DNA of 64,000 nt from Pseudobdellovibrionaceae bacterium (GCA_019637875.1 JAHBUW010000002.1:310001-374000), one strand, 5' to 3'. Counted from the stretch's first letter, positions 52,143 to 61,989 are shown. Notes: a model not told the origin generated them from the sequence alone. Translations and numbers: made by a program.

Positions 52143-53387
52143 ATGGAAGTTCGACACTCATTGTACGCGGTGGCGTTGGCGCTCTCACTTTCCGCTTGCG
52201 GTCAAAAGTCTTCGAATACGGTATTCCCCGAATCCGTCAACCGCGCGCAATCCTGCTCGGGCGATATGATCGCCGATCAATTCATCGTGCAGTGGGAGGA
52301 CGGACGCCGCAGTCTGGAGTCCGCCGCGAACGCCGAGGAATTCAAAAAGAACTTCGTCGAATCGCGCCTACCGCAAATCCGTCACGTCGAGTTCAACAAA
52401 CGAATCAAACTGCATCCGGCGGTCATGCGCGCCTCGGGTGAGCTGCAAACTCAGGCTTCGAGCATGGTCAATTGGGGACAAGAGAACATCGAGGCCGCCA
52501 ACGTCTGGGCGGCGGGTTACAAAGGGGCCGGAGTTCTGGTCGGTATCGTCGATACCGCCGTCGACGTTCATCACGCACAGCTGTCCGCGCAAATCGCGAT
52601 CAATACCTCGGAAAAAAACGGCCGCACCGGCGTCGATGACGACGGCAATGGACTGGTCGACGATGTCCTCGGATGGGATTTTCTGGATGAAGTCCCCATG
52701 GGACAACGAAGCGTCGTGGACGCGCACGGCACGCACGTCGCGGGCATCGTGGCGGCGGATCACGCGCAAGGCCCCATTCAGGGGGTCGCTCCCGAGTCGA
52801 AAATCGTTCCCGCTTCTTTCCTGAGTGAAAATGGTGATGGCGATCTTTACGGCGCGCTGAAGGCATTAGATTACGCCGCCGCCCGTGGCGTGAAGGTCAT
52901 CAATGCCAGCTGGGGTGGACCGAGTTGTTCGAAAAGCCTGCAAGAGTCGCTCAAGAAATTAAGCGATCAAGATATCGTGATCGTCGTTGCGGCGGGAAAC
53001 TCGGGACTGGATTTGGATTCTTATCCCGATTATCCGGCGGCCTTCGAGACGCCCTCGCAAATCACGGTCGCGGCGCTGAAGCCCTCGGGTTATTTGGCCG
53101 GTTTTTCGAATACGAGCTTCCGCTTCGTTCATCTCGCGGCGCCGGGCGAAAGCATCTACAGCACCGTTCCCGACGATCAGTTTTATTCGATGAACGGCAC
53201 CAGTATGGCGGCGCCTTTCGTAGCGGGTGCGGCCGCCGTCCTGCGTGGCGCACGACCGAACGCGACGGCCCTGCAAGTACGTCAAGCCTTGCTCGAGTCC
53301 GTCGACCGCGGCAACTACCGCGTCTCGACCCAAGGTCGCCTCAACCTCCGCAAAGCTCTGACACGTTTGTTTCAAATCGCGCCGTAA
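52143..53387 (+). CDS. Subtilisin-like serine protease (S8), lipoprotein
   Basis: This 414-residue protease has a lipoprotein signal (SLYAVALALSLSACGQ) and the S8 catalytic triad: Asp in VGIVDTAVDVHH, His in DAHGTHVAGIVAADHAQG and Ser in MNGTSMAAPFVAGAAAVLRG; the oxyanion-hole Asn lies in VVAAGNSG. An N-terminal part of about 100 residues resembles an inhibitor-type propeptide. It should act outside the cytoplasm, as expected for proteases of a predatory or scavenging bacterium. ATG at 52143 has GGAAGG upstream. Confidence 0.93.
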   Translation: MEVRHSLYAVALALSLSACGQKSSNTVFPESVNRAQSCSGDMIADQFIVQWEDGRRSLESAANAEEFKKNFVESRLPQIRHVEFNKRIKLHPAVMRASGELQTQASSMVNWGQENIEAANVWAAGYKGAGVLVGIVDTAVDVHHAQLSAQIAINTSEKNGRTGVDDDGNGLVDDVLGWDFLDEVPMGQRSVVDAHGTHVAGIVAADHAQGPIQGVAPESKIVPASFLSENGDGDLYGALKALDYAAARGVKVINASWGGPSCSKSLQESLKKLSDQDIVIVVAAGNSGLDLDSYPDYPAAFETPSQITVAALKPSGYLAGFSNTSFRFVHLAAPGESIYSTVPDDQFYSMNGTSMAAPFVAGAAAVLRGARPNATALQVRQALLESVDRGNYRVSTQGRLNLRKALTRLFQIAP

Positions 53388-53427
53388 GGCACGTAAAGCA
53401 ATTGCGCCGTAAGGCGCGCGTCCTCAC
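53376..53427. repeat. Short direct repeat at the protease stop
   Basis: The 12-nt sequence GCGCCGTAAGGC, which includes the stop codon of the protease gene, occurs twice about 25 nt apart. The second copy can fold as GCGCC-GTAA-GGCGC. Confidence 0.6.
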
Positions 53428-54209
53428 TCGATCGAGGTGAGGTCCGGCGCTTCGGTATAGATCTTCACGCGCGAGTCATTCATGAGCGCGCTCTTCCCGC
53501 CGTCGATCCGCAATTCATTTTTCGAAAGATGGAATTCCAGTTCGGAGCGATGCTGCTCGTTCGAGATCGTGATCTTCAGCACACGATCTTCACCGCCGGC
53601 ACCAAAAACCATCTCTCCTTTCAGCTTCAGAAGACCCGCGCGCAGATGTTTCGCGACGGCGCTGACTTCCAACTTGCGCGGCGTCGCCTGACCGTCCGCG
53701 AACTCCAGGTGGAAAGCGAAGTGGGAATGAATCTCTAGTCCCTCGCGCTCACGCGCGGCCGTCCGTTCGCGCACGTACATCACGTTTTCGCGAAAGCGCA
53801 CGATCCCATTTTCCATGTCGACGTTCTGGTCGAAGTTGTCGACTTCGATACGAACCGGACAACCTTCACCACCGAGGGCCTCTTGGCGAAGACCGTCGAA
53901 GTTTTCGTTCATTTCAAAACGACAGACGTCGCCCAAACGCTGGCTCAGGAAACTTTGATCTTCCTGCTTTTTGAGCGCGTCGCGCGCGGGGCTCATGTGC
54001 ACACCGGGCAGCGCGCTCAATGCCGTTTGCACCAGGTCGACATAGGTTTCGTTCGACCACGGAAAGGGCGTGACCGCTTTGGACGACGGCGTTTCGGGCA
54101 TGCGGAAACAGCCCGAAATCAGGCTTACGCAGATCAGTCCCAGAAGGCTTCGGCCCCAAAGTTGGTTTCCCACGAGCGGTGAGATCTCCAATTTCGAGGC
54201 CACCGCCAT
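53424..54209 (-). CDS. Lipoprotein, function unknown
   Basis: The 261-residue protein has a signal peptide ending in the lipobox LISGCF (about residues 28-33). The mature part contains WSNETYVDLVQTALSALPGVHMSPARDALKKQE and long beta segments (CPVRIEVDNFDQNVDMENGIVRFRENVMYV, FHLEFADGQATPRKLEVSAVAKHLRAGLLKLKGEMVF, LEFHLSKNELRID). I do not recognise the family. It is convergent with the protease gene and divergent from the small secreted gene at 54340. Confidence 0.65.
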   Translation of the reverse strand: MAVASKLEISPLVGNQLWGRSLLGLICVSLISGCFRMPETPSSKAVTPFPWSNETYVDLVQTALSALPGVHMSPARDALKKQEDQSFLSQRLGDVCRFEMNENFDGLRQEALGGEGCPVRIEVDNFDQNVDMENGIVRFRENVMYVRERTAAREREGLEIHSHFAFHLEFADGQATPRKLEVSAVAKHLRAGLLKLKGEMVFGAGGEDRVLKITISNEQHRSELEFHLSKNELRIDGGKSALMNDSRVKIYTEAPDLTSIE

Positions 54210-54339
54210 CGTCGATACACCGCGAAATCAGGTTGTTTTCGGGGCAGTGCGCTGTCAAATCCGAGAACGCTCCCGGCAAATCCTTCATGGCCCTCATTTG
54301 CGCCTACCCCCTTGAAAGTCCCTTCGCTAAGGCCGGGGG

Positions 54340-54831
54340 ATGCCTCATTTCATCGCGTTTCTTACGACTCTGACGTTGTCCTGCGCCGCCCTTGCGGGAT
54401 TTCCCACCCAAAACCTCTCGCCGGAAAATGTGCACCGCTTCGGGCGCGGCTCGGAGTTGAATCAATTCGCGAGCTCGCTTTTGAAGCTTTCTGAAACCAC
54501 CCGCGTGGACGGACGGCTGCTGATCGTCGACCTCCAAGGAGCGCGTTATCCCCTGCAGCGCCTGAAGAATTTCGAGACTCGCGCACGGATCACGGATCTC
54601 GACAATCTACGGAAAATCCGCAGCGAAGCCGGAGTTATCGTGGATGTGCTCTTCCCCTGGTTGAGTTGGACACGCTACCAATCGATCCTGGGGGACATCG
54701 CGGATTGGTCGACAAAGGACGTTAAGAACCGCCGCGTTTGGCGGATTGAGCCCCTCGAAGCCGGAACACCCCATGCGCTTTGGCTCGTGGACCTCCGGAG
54801 TGGCTGGGCACTGGTGCTGCGCCTTCCCTAA
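54340..54831 (+). CDS. Secreted protein, function unknown
   Basis: This 163-residue protein has a signal peptide ([21 protein letters not shown]). The mature part includes [53 protein letters not shown] and [20 protein letters not shown], without recognisable motifs. No strong RBS precedes the ATG, so the start is tentative. It lies about 120 nt upstream of asnS and may be independently transcribed. Confidence 0.5.
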   Translation: MPHFIAFLTTLTLSCAALAGFPTQNLSPENVHRFGRGSELNQFASSLLKLSETTRVDGRLLIVDLQGARYPLQRLKNFETRARITDLDNLRKIRSEAGVIVDVLFPWLSWTRYQSILGDIADWSTKDVKNRRVWRIEPLEAGTPHALWLVDLRSGWALVLRLP

Positions 54832-54953
54832 AAGCTTTAGAAAAACCGCGACTTGGCGCGGCAGAAGCGCCGCACATTCCAGTGCTTTCCCCATGCTTTC
54901 CTCGGATCGCTCGGCTAAAAATCGAGTCTTCTTTCAATTCGAGGAACCTACCC

Positions 54954-56243
54954 ATGCGTTACTATATCGACGAGATTTCGAAATACGTCGGCCAAGAAGT
55001 TGAGCTCAAAGGATGGGCTTACAACACCCGCTCTTCCGGAAAAGTGAAGTTCCTGGAAATCCGCGACGGCACGGGCATCATCCCCGTCATTTTCTTCCGC
55101 GGTGAGTGCGACGATTCCGCGTTCGAAGTTTTCGAGAAAATCACTCAAGAGACCTCGGTGAAGGTGACCGGCATCGTCCGCAAGCACCCCAAACACGAAA
55201 ACGTCTACGAGCTCGGCGGTAAAACGGTCGAGATCATCGGCGCCTCGCCCGATTACCCGATCACCCCCAAAGAACACGGCACCGACTTCCTGATGGACAA
55301 CCGCCACTTGTGGCTGCGCTCGAAGCGTCAACACGCGATCTTGCGCATCCGTTCCGAACTCGTTTCGGCGATCCGCGATTTCTTTGACGGTCGCGGCTTC
55401 ACGCTGACGGACTCGCCGATCTTCACGCCCGCCGCGTGCGAGGGAACCTCGAACCTGTTCGAAACCAAATACTTCGACGAAAAAATGTATCTCTCTCAGT
55501 CGGGACAGCTCTACGCCGAGGCGACCGCCGCCGCCCTGGGAAAGGTCTACTGCTTCGGCCCCACCTTCCGCGCCGAAAAGTCGAAGACCCGCCGCCACCT
55601 GATCGAATTCTGGATGGTGGAACCCGAGGTCGCGTTCAACGATATGTACGACAACATGGAGCTCGCCGAGCAGTTCGTCGAGTACATCGTTCAGCGGACC
55701 CTGAAGAATCGTCCCGAAGAGTTCAAAGTCCTGGAGCGCGACACTTCGAAACTGGAAGTGATCAAAGGCTCGTTCCCCCGCCTGCACTACAAAGAAGCGG
55801 CGGAGCTCGTGGCGAAGCACAACCCCGAATTCAAAATCGGCGACGACTTCGGTGCTCCGGACGAAACGATCATCTCTTCGCAATTCGATAAACCCGTTTT
55901 CGTTCACCACTACCCGGCGGCGATCAAAGCCTTCTACATGAAGGAAGATCCCAAAGAGCCCGGCTACGCGATGGGCTGCGATCTGCTGGCGACCGAAGGT
56001 TACGGCGAAATGATCGGCGGCGGTCAGCGCGAAGATAATCTCGAGATTTTGACTCGCAAAATTAAAGAGCACGATCTGCGCGAAGAGGACTTCCGCTGGT
56101 ACATGGATCTGCGCCGCTACGGCACCTTCCCGCACTCGGGCTTCGGCTTGGGCCTGGAAAGAACCGTCGCGTGGATCTGCGGACTTCCGCACATTCGCGA
56201 AACACTCCCTTTCCCCCGTCTGTACGGACGCAGCTACCCCTGA
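54954..56243 (+). CDS. asnS: Asparaginyl-tRNA synthetase
   Basis: The 429-residue class IIb synthetase has an OB-fold anticodon domain ([38 protein letters not shown]) and class II motifs: motif 2 [28 protein letters not shown] and motif 3 [15 protein letters not shown]. The [11 protein letters not shown] form and the absence of Asp-specific residues support AsnS. Together with tRNA-Asn in this window, it indicates direct charging of tRNA-Asn rather than only transamidation. ATG at 54954 has GAGGA upstream. Confidence 0.95.
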   Translation: MRYYIDEISKYVGQEVELKGWAYNTRSSGKVKFLEIRDGTGIIPVIFFRGECDDSAFEVFEKITQETSVKVTGIVRKHPKHENVYELGGKTVEIIGASPDYPITPKEHGTDFLMDNRHLWLRSKRQHAILRIRSELVSAIRDFFDGRGFTLTDSPIFTPAACEGTSNLFETKYFDEKMYLSQSGQLYAEATAAALGKVYCFGPTFRAEKSKTRRHLIEFWMVEPEVAFNDMYDNMELAEQFVEYIVQRTLKNRPEEFKVLERDTSKLEVIKGSFPRLHYKEAAELVAKHNPEFKIGDDFGAPDETIISSQFDKPVFVHHYPAAIKAFYMKEDPKEPGYAMGCDLLATEGYGEMIGGGQREDNLEILTRKIKEHDLREEDFRWYMDLRRYGTFPHSGFGLGLERTVAWICGLPHIRETLPFPRLYGRSYP

Positions 56244-56262
56244 TATCTAAGGAGAATTTTCC

Positions 56263-57822
56263 ATGGAAGAAATGACGACCGAATCACGCATTCGGGACCT
56301 CGATCAGCGCAACGAAGGCGCCATGCAGGGCGGCGGCAGCGCACGCCTCGCGAAGCAAAAGCAAGGCGGACGCCTGACGGCGCGCGAGCGCTTGGATATC
56401 CTGCTCGATCCCGGCTCTTTCGTTGAGATGGACCGTTTCGTCACCCACCGCTCGTCCAACTTCGGTATGGATAAGAACCGCGTTCCCGGCGATGGCGTCA
56501 TCACCGGTTACGGACGCGCGAACGGCAAGCTCGTGTACGTTTACTCGCAAGACTTCACCGTCATCGGCGGATCGATGTCGCGCACGCAGGCGAACAAGAT
56601 CTGCAAAATCATGGATCTGGCCGCGAAGAACGGCGCACCCATCGTCGGCTTGAACGACTCGGGCGGCGCGCGGATCCAAGAGGGCATCGAGTCCCTTGGC
56701 GGCTACGCGGACATCTTCACCCGCAACGTGATCAACTCGGGCGTCGTCCCGCAGATCACCGGCATCATGGGCCCGTGCGCGGGCGGCGCGGTCTACTCTC
56801 CCTCGATCACGGATTTCGTGTTCATGGTGCAGAAGACCTCTTACATGTTCGTCACCGGCCCCGACGTCATCAAGACCGTCACCCATGAAGAGGTGACGAA
56901 AGAAGACCTCGGCGGCGCCGAAACCCATTCGCAAAAATCGGGCGTCGCGCACTTCGCCTGCGAGGACGACAAGCACTGCTTGCTGATGATCCGCGAGCTT
57001 CTCAACTTCCTGCCTTCGAACAATGTCGACGATCCGCCGGTGCTTCCCGTGCAAGACCGCCCCGATCGTTTGTGCGAGTCTTTGAACAAGCTGATTCCCG
57101 ATAATCCGAAGAAGCCTTACGACATGCTGGCGCTGATCACGGAAGTTGTGGACGAGCACTACTTCCTCGAGATTCACAAACATTGGGCGACGAACATCAT
57201 CGTCGGCTTCGCGCGCCTGAACGGCCGCCCCGTCGGCGTCGTCGCGAACCAACCGCAGATTCTGGCGGGTTGCTTGAACATCGAAGCCAGCCGCAAGGCC
57301 GCGCGCTTCATCCGCTTCTGCGACGCTTACAACATCCCGATCGTCTCTTTCGTCGACGTCCCCGGATTCCTGCCGGGAACCGATCAAGAGTGGAACGGCA
57401 TCATCACTCACGGCGCGAAGCTGCTTTACGCTTACGCCGAAGCGACGATTCCGAAAGTCACCTTGATCACGCGCAAGGCCTACGGCGGCGCCTACATCGT
57501 CATGGGATCGAAGCTTTTGCGCTCCGACATCAATTTGGCTTACCCGACGGCGGAAATCGCGGTCATGGGTGCCGAAGGGGCCGTGAACATCATCTTCCGC
57601 GAAGAGATCGCGAAAGCGAAAGACCCCGCCGCCGAACGCGCGCGGCTGATCAAGGAATACGAACAGAAGTTTTCGAACCCTTACGTTTCCGCCGAGCTGG
57701 GTTATACCGATGAAGTCATTGAACCCGCTTTGACCCGTAAACGTCTGATCGAATCGCTCGAGATGCTGAAGAATAAACGCGATGTGAACCCGGCGAAAAA
57801 GCACGGGAACATCCCCCTCTAA
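56263..57822 (+). CDS. Acyl-CoA carboxylase carboxyltransferase subunit (PccB-like)
   Basis: This is a 519-residue crotonase-type carboxyltransferase. Its halves carry the acyl-CoA and carboxybiotin loops: [29 protein letters not shown] and [23 protein letters not shown], then [54 protein letters not shown] and [22 protein letters not shown]. These match propionyl-CoA carboxylase beta chains, but the acyl specificity cannot be fixed by eye. It is cotranscribed with the biotin carboxylase and BCCP genes. Confidence 0.92.
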   Translation: MEEMTTESRIRDLDQRNEGAMQGGGSARLAKQKQGGRLTARERLDILLDPGSFVEMDRFVTHRSSNFGMDKNRVPGDGVITGYGRANGKLVYVYSQDFTVIGGSMSRTQANKICKIMDLAAKNGAPIVGLNDSGGARIQEGIESLGGYADIFTRNVINSGVVPQITGIMGPCAGGAVYSPSITDFVFMVQKTSYMFVTGPDVIKTVTHEEVTKEDLGGAETHSQKSGVAHFACEDDKHCLLMIRELLNFLPSNNVDDPPVLPVQDRPDRLCESLNKLIPDNPKKPYDMLALITEVVDEHYFLEIHKHWATNIIVGFARLNGRPVGVVANQPQILAGCLNIEASRKAARFIRFCDAYNIPIVSFVDVPGFLPGTDQEWNGIITHGAKLLYAYAEATIPKVTLITRKAYGGAYIVMGSKLLRSDINLAYPTAEIAVMGAEGAVNIIFREEIAKAKDPAAERARLIKEYEQKFSNPYVSAELGYTDEVIEPALTRKRLIESLEMLKNKRDVNPAKKHGNIPL

Positions 57823-57832
57823 GGAGCACGGT

Positions 57833-59332
57833 ATGTTCAAAAAGATTTTGATCGCAAACCGTGGCGAAATCGCGATCCGGGTCACCCGCGCTTGCCGCGA
57901 ACTGGGGATCAAGTCGGTCGCGGTGTTTTCGGACGCGGATCGCGAAAGCTTGCACGTCTTTCTGGCGGATGAGGCCTATAACATCGGTCCCGCGCCCAGC
58001 CGCGAATCCTACCTGAACGTTTCGAAGATTATCGACGTCGCGAAGAAGTCGGGTTGCGACGCCATTCACCCGGGTTACGGTTTCCTTTCGGAGAACGCGT
58101 TTTTCCTGCGCGCTTGCCGGGATGCCGGAATCACGTTCATCGGACCGACTCCGGAAAACATCGAAGCGATGGGCGACAAGCTGTCGGCCAAAGCTCTGAT
58201 GAAAAAAGCGGGCGTACCGACCGTACCCGGAAGCGACGGCGCCGTCGACACCGTCGAGCAGGCGGCCGCGATCGCCTCGAAGATCGGCTTCCCGGTCATC
58301 ATCAAGGCGTCCGCCGGCGGTGGTGGTAAAGGAATGCGCGTGGTGCGCGCCGCGGATGAAGTCGACAGCGCCTTCCGCGCCTGCCAATCGGAAGGCCAGA
58401 ACTACTTCGCCGACAAACGCGTCTATATCGAAAAGTTCGTCAACGATCCGAAACACATCGAGATCCAAGTTTTCGGCGATAAGCACGGCAACGTCGTGCA
58501 TCTGTTCGAGCGCGAGTGCTCCGTCCAGCGTCGTCACCAAAAGGTCATCGAAGAAGCGCCCAGCCCTTCGGTTCCCCCCGCGGTGCGGATCAAGATGGGC
58601 GAAGCCGCCGTGCGCGCGGCGAAACAGATCGACTATATCGGCGCGGGAACCATCGAATTCATTTTCGATAACTCCACGAAGGATTTTTACTTCATGGAGA
58701 TGAACACCCGCTTGCAAGTCGAGCACCCCATCACGGAACTGACGACCAACGTGGATCTCGTGAAAGAGCAAATCCATGTCGCTTGGGGCGACCCCTTGAG
58801 CTTCAGCCAGTCGGATCTGGTGCAGTCGGGACACGCGATCGAAGTCCGCGTCTGCGCGGAGGACCCGATCACGTATAAACCCAGCCCGGGCCTGATTCGC
58901 GCCTGCCGTCACCCGCAAGGTCCCTTCGTGCGCGTGGATAGCTATGCCTATCCCGGTTACGAAGTGCCGATCTACTACGATCCCATGATCGCGAAAGTCA
59001 TCACCTGGGGTGAAACGCGCGAAGAGGCCATCGAGCGTATGGATCGTTCGCTGAGCGAGTTCATCTTGTCGGGGATCAAGTCGAACATCATGCTTTTGAA
59101 GACCATTCTGAGGCACGAAAAGTTCCGTGATGGCTCGTACACCACGCAGTTCTTGGAAAAGAATTTCGAGGTCATCGAACCCACGATCTTTACCGAAGTG
59201 AACGACGACGTGTTCCTGATTGCCGCGGCCATCACCGCGTACAACGACCGGAAGTCGAAGGACGTGCGCCAACTCAACACTCTGTCGAAGTGGCGTAACA
59301 TCGGCCGCAAGATGCAACTGCGGTTGCCGTAA
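57833..59332 (+). CDS. Biotin carboxylase subunit of acyl-CoA carboxylase
   Basis: The 499-residue ATP-grasp enzyme begins FKKILIANRGEIAIRVTRACRELGIKSVAVFSDADRES and has the glycine loop KASAGGGGKGMRVVR, EAPSPSVPPAVRIKMGEAAVRAAKQIDYIGAGTIEFIFD and FMEMNTRLQVEHPITELTTNVDLVKEQIHVAWG. It lacks a biotinyl domain, which is supplied by the separate gene downstream, so the complex has three subunits plus biotin ligase from elsewhere. RBS AAGGAG precedes the ATG. Confidence 0.94.
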   Translation: MFKKILIANRGEIAIRVTRACRELGIKSVAVFSDADRESLHVFLADEAYNIGPAPSRESYLNVSKIIDVAKKSGCDAIHPGYGFLSENAFFLRACRDAGITFIGPTPENIEAMGDKLSAKALMKKAGVPTVPGSDGAVDTVEQAAAIASKIGFPVIIKASAGGGGKGMRVVRAADEVDSAFRACQSEGQNYFADKRVYIEKFVNDPKHIEIQVFGDKHGNVVHLFERECSVQRRHQKVIEEAPSPSVPPAVRIKMGEAAVRAAKQIDYIGAGTIEFIFDNSTKDFYFMEMNTRLQVEHPITELTTNVDLVKEQIHVAWGDPLSFSQSDLVQSGHAIEVRVCAEDPITYKPSPGLIRACRHPQGPFVRVDSYAYPGYEVPIYYDPMIAKVITWGETREEAIERMDRSLSEFILSGIKSNIMLLKTILRHEKFRDGSYTTQFLEKNFEVIEPTIFTEVNDDVFLIAAAITAYNDRKSKDVRQLNTLSKWRNIGRKMQLRLP

Positions 59333-59341
59333 AGGATTGCC

Positions 59342-59869
59342 ATGTATTTTGAAGCCGAGCTGAAAGGCCAAAAATTCAAAGTCGACGTCACCGAAAACCG
59401 GAATTCGTGGAAGATCTCGATCCAGCGCGAGCAAGATCCGTGGGTCGCCTACGATATCTCGAAGAAGGACTACCAAAAATCGGAGTCCTACTTCAGCTTC
59501 CTGTTCAAAGGCGTCAGCTACATGATGGACGTCATCGGTCAGGATACCGAATATACCGTCTTCACGCGGAATTCGTTCCGCACCGTGAAGATATTTAACG
59601 ACGAAATGCTTCTGCATGAATCTTTGAAACGTGGCGGAGGTTTCGGCGGTGCCGCCGACCTGCGCGCGGGTATGCCCGGCAAGATCATCGAGATCTTCGT
59701 CAAACCTGGCGACATCGTGAAAGAGAACAAACCGCTCCTCATCATGGAAGCCATGAAGATGGAGAACGAAATGCGCGCCACTCGCGACGTCGTGATCAAA
59801 GAGGTCAAGGTGAAGCAAGGGGATAGCGTCGAATCCGGCGCGGTTCTCATCAAATTCGAACAGGCTTGA
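59342..59869 (+). CDS. Biotin carboxyl carrier protein (BCCP domain)
   Basis: The 175-residue protein has an N-terminal globular domain of about 100 residues that probably docks the carboxylase complex, a Gly-rich hinge (RGGGFGGAADLRAG) and a biotinyl domain with the biotinylated lysine in IMEAMKMENEMRA. It completes the three-gene carboxylase operon. The N-terminal domain resembles the BT/linker domain of propionyl- and methylcrotonyl-CoA carboxylases. Confidence 0.92.
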   Translation: MYFEAELKGQKFKVDVTENRNSWKISIQREQDPWVAYDISKKDYQKSESYFSFLFKGVSYMMDVIGQDTEYTVFTRNSFRTVKIFNDEMLLHESLKRGGGFGGAADLRAGMPGKIIEIFVKPGDIVKENKPLLIMEAMKMENEMRATRDVVIKEVKVKQGDSVESGAVLIKFEQA

Positions 59870-59872
59870 ATG

Positions 59873-59899
59873 AAAAACCCGGGGCTTCCCGGGTTTTTT
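59873..59899 (+). terminator. Terminator after the carboxylase operon
   Basis: Stem AAACCCGGG/CCCGGGTTT with loop GCTT is followed by a T run on the plus strand and preceded by an A run, so it can act for both convergent units. It ends the pccB-BC-BCCP transcript and overlaps the tatC stop codon. Confidence 0.85.
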
Positions 59900-60665
59900 A
59901 TGTCCGGGGACGCTCGTCCGCAGGCTCTTCCGCTTTTTTCTCGAAAAAGCCGACGAAGAAGATCGAGATCTCAAACAAAATGTACAGCGGGATCAGTAGC
60001 GTGAACATACTGATCGCATCCGGCGTCGGCGTCAGGATCGCCGATGCGATCGCCAGGATCACGACCATGTAGCGACGATTCTTGCGCAGGAAATCCTGGC
60101 TGACGAAGCCCAACATCCCCAGGATGACGATGATGAGCGGCAGCTCGAACGCGAGTCCGAACACCAAAAGCATCGTCGTGAAGAAACTCAGATAATGATC
60201 GATCGTGATCATGGGCTTGTCGGTTCCATCGCCGAACATCATCAAAAAGTCGAACGCCGCCGGCAACGCCAGGAAGTACCCAAAGACGACACCCGCAATG
60301 TACAGAACCGAGCCCGAGAAGATGAACGCGAGCGAGTACTTCTTCTCTTTTGCGTAGAGCCCGGGGGCCACGAATTTCCAAGCTTGGTAAAGCCACCACG
60401 GTGTCGCCACAATGAAGCCGCAAAAAACCGCGACCTTCAAATACGCGATGAATTTATCCGCCGGCGCGGTGAAGACCAGGCCGCCCCCCTGGAGGTGGCG
60501 CTCGATCGGCGCGCGAATGTAGAGCATGATCTGCTCGACGTAGTTGTAGCAGATGATCGCGCCGATCAGGATTCCGTAGAGCGCTTTGATGATACGAGTG
60601 CGCAACTCTCGCAGGTGTTCCGTCAGGCTTTGCTGGCTTTCCGCGAGATCCTCTTGGCGACTCAT
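59898..60665 (-). CDS. tatC: Sec-independent translocase TatC
   Basis: The 255-residue protein has six transmembrane helices and the TatC signature: SQQSLTEHLRELRTRIIKALYGILIGAIICYN, PWWLYQAWKFVAPGLYAKEKKY, the FGLAFELPLIIVILGMLGFVSQDFLRKNRRYMVVILAIASAILTPTPDAIS stretch. TatC binds twin-arginine signals and nucleates the export complex. It overlaps the TatB-like gene by 4 nt. A Tat substrate, the amine oxidase, is encoded 8 kb upstream. Confidence 0.95.
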   Translation of the reverse strand: MSRQEDLAESQQSLTEHLRELRTRIIKALYGILIGAIICYNYVEQIMLYIRAPIERHLQGGGLVFTAPADKFIAYLKVAVFCGFIVATPWWLYQAWKFVAPGLYAKEKKYSLAFIFSGSVLYIAGVVFGYFLALPAAFDFLMMFGDGTDKPMITIDHYLSFFTTMLLVFGLAFELPLIIVILGMLGFVSQDFLRKNRRYMVVILAIASAILTPTPDAISMFTLLIPLYILFEISIFFVGFFEKKAEEPADERPRT

Positions 60666-61081
60666 GATTTTTTCGGATCTTTCTCGTCGTCGTCGAGATT
60701 CATCGAGGTCTGACCCTCTTCATCCGTCGGCGGATGACCAAGACCGTTGGAACCGGTGACTTGGACGGGCTCGTGGTTGTCCTCCAGAAGCCCCGCGTAG
60801 GGATCGTGCTCTTCGTGTTCGGGTTTTGCGTTGGCCAGATGGGCCGGCGGTGCGATTTGGTTCGGCGCGGGCTGATCGCGACGCGACTCCAGCCACTCGT
60901 CGAAGTTTTGCGGAAGACCGGATTGCTGTTGGAAATCTTTCTTCAGGTCGTCGGTGCTGCGCTTGAGATCGTTCATGAACTTGCCCACGTTGCGCGCAAC
61001 CGCGGGAATCTGATCCGGTCCGATGAAGATGAGGGCGATCACCGCGATGATTAACATCTCGGACATTCCGATACCAAACAT
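60662..61081 (-). CDS. tatB: Sec-independent translocase TatB-like protein
   Basis: The 139-residue protein begins MFGIGMSEMLIIAVIALIFIGPDQIPAVARNVGKFMNDLKRSTDDLKKDFQQQ, the TatA/B transmembrane-amphipathic unit with the TatB-typical Glu (SEM) and GPDQIP. The long polar tail of about 90 residues is rich in Pro, Glu and Asp and fits TatB rather than TatA. No separate tatA gene is visible in the window. Confidence 0.9.
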   Translation of the reverse strand: MFGIGMSEMLIIAVIALIFIGPDQIPAVARNVGKFMNDLKRSTDDLKKDFQQQSGLPQNFDEWLESRRDQPAPNQIAPPAHLANAKPEHEEHDPYAGLLEDNHEPVQVTGSNGLGHPPTDEEGQTSMNLDDDEKDPKKS

Positions 61082-61120
61082 AGGATTTAGCCTATACCCG
61101 GGGGACGGGGCTGTCCAGGT

Positions 61121-61747
61121 TCAGTCCTGCTTTGAAGCTTTCAGCTGATCGCGGGTCAGGGGCACGACCCCATGTTCGGCGAGCTGCTCGCGCGCGAGCT
61201 CGGAGCCCGTTTTTAGGTAGCGGTCGTACAGGCGCAAGAGGCTCTGGTCCGACTGCACCATGGAGCGTTGGCTGATGTAGGCCAGGACGTCCACGAACTC
61301 ATGAAAGCGTTTCGAGTAGATGCGGTAGACTTCGGCAACCTCGGCTTCGTTCACGCTGTCGGCCAGCCAGCCATAGGCCGCGCCGCCCATCTCCGCATAA
61401 TAATCGACGTCGACGAGGCTGCGCTCGAGCGAATCCCCGAAGAAGCCGCTGATGTACAACGAACGATCGCCGAGTTTCTTGAGCAGATCGAATTTTTCGG
61501 GCGATTTGCGCTGGCCGGCCTCCAAAAACATCTCGGCCAAGGTCGGCGAGCGGCCCCCTCCTTCGGTGGCGAACAAATTCGTCGCATGCAAGTAGTGCTC
61601 GAGCAAATCCACAAGGTAACGTTCACCGAGCGGCGAAACGCGCACCTGACGTTTCTGCAAACTCTCACTCACGATCTCAACGAAGTAATCGCGCGAGCTG
61701 ACCAGCAATGTGGATTCCTGCGGGGATTTCCCGGCTTTCAGTCCCAT
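61121..61747 (-). CDS. Conserved protein, function unknown (possible regulator/housekeeping)
   Basis: I do not assign this 208-residue protein. It is soluble and helical (YFVEIVSESLQKRQVRVSPLGERYLVDLLEHYLHATNLFA, EMGGAAYGWLADSVNEAEVAEVYRIYSKRFHEFVDVLAYISQRSMV) with no signal or membrane segment. It is of similar size and helical character to hypothetical proteins common in former deltaproteobacteria. It lies between the hairpin array and the tat genes and is transcribed toward them. Confidence 0.6.
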   Translation of the reverse strand: MGLKAGKSPQESTLLVSSRDYFVEIVSESLQKRQVRVSPLGERYLVDLLEHYLHATNLFATEGGGRSPTLAEMFLEAGQRKSPEKFDLLKKLGDRSLYISGFFGDSLERSLVDVDYYAEMGGAAYGWLADSVNEAEVAEVYRIYSKRFHEFVDVLAYISQRSMVQSDQSLLRLYDRYLKTGSELAREQLAEHGVVPLTRDQLKASKQD

Positions 61748-61848
61748 CTTGCTTCTATTTTATCCTGGCCACGGTCCGGGGTGCGGAAAAAAGTCCGATT
61801 TCCAGACCTCGATCTCAATCTGAGATAACCCCACCTACTACAACCGAT

Positions 61849-61985
61849 AAGGTAGCCTCTACTTTCCAGAAGGTAGCTGCTACCTTCCGGAAAGTACCAC
61901 GTACCGCGTGCGGTACCACGTACCGCGTGCGGTACCACGTACCGCGTGCGGTACCATCTACCCTGCGCGGCAGGGTAGATGGTAC
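61849..61985. repeat. Clustered GTACC-type hairpin array
   Basis: The intergenic gap holds consecutive palindromes sharing a GGTA/TACC core. An imperfect hairpin AAGGTAG/CTACTTT lies at 61849-61865. A long near-perfect hairpin (CTTTCC...GGAAAG around AAGGTAGC-T-GCTACCTT) lies at 61862-61894. Three exact 19-bp tandem units GTACCACGTACCGCGTGCG run from 61894 to 61950, each giving a GTACCGC-GT-GCGGTAC hairpin. A perfect 15-bp inverted repeat GTACCATCTACCCTG/CAGGGTAGATGGTAC with loop CGCGG closes the array at 61951-61985. It lies downstream of the M16 gene, whose stop is 5 nt away. Confidence 0.9.
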
Positions 61986-61989
61986 CCTA

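Noticed and set aside
57716-59974. A 752-codon minus-strand frame opposite the biotin carboxylase and carrier genes.
   Set aside because: It is the antisense shadow of two well-supported genes; long antisense frames arise from the GC-rich codon bias. The same holds for the long minus frames at 56284-57912 and 21589-23097.
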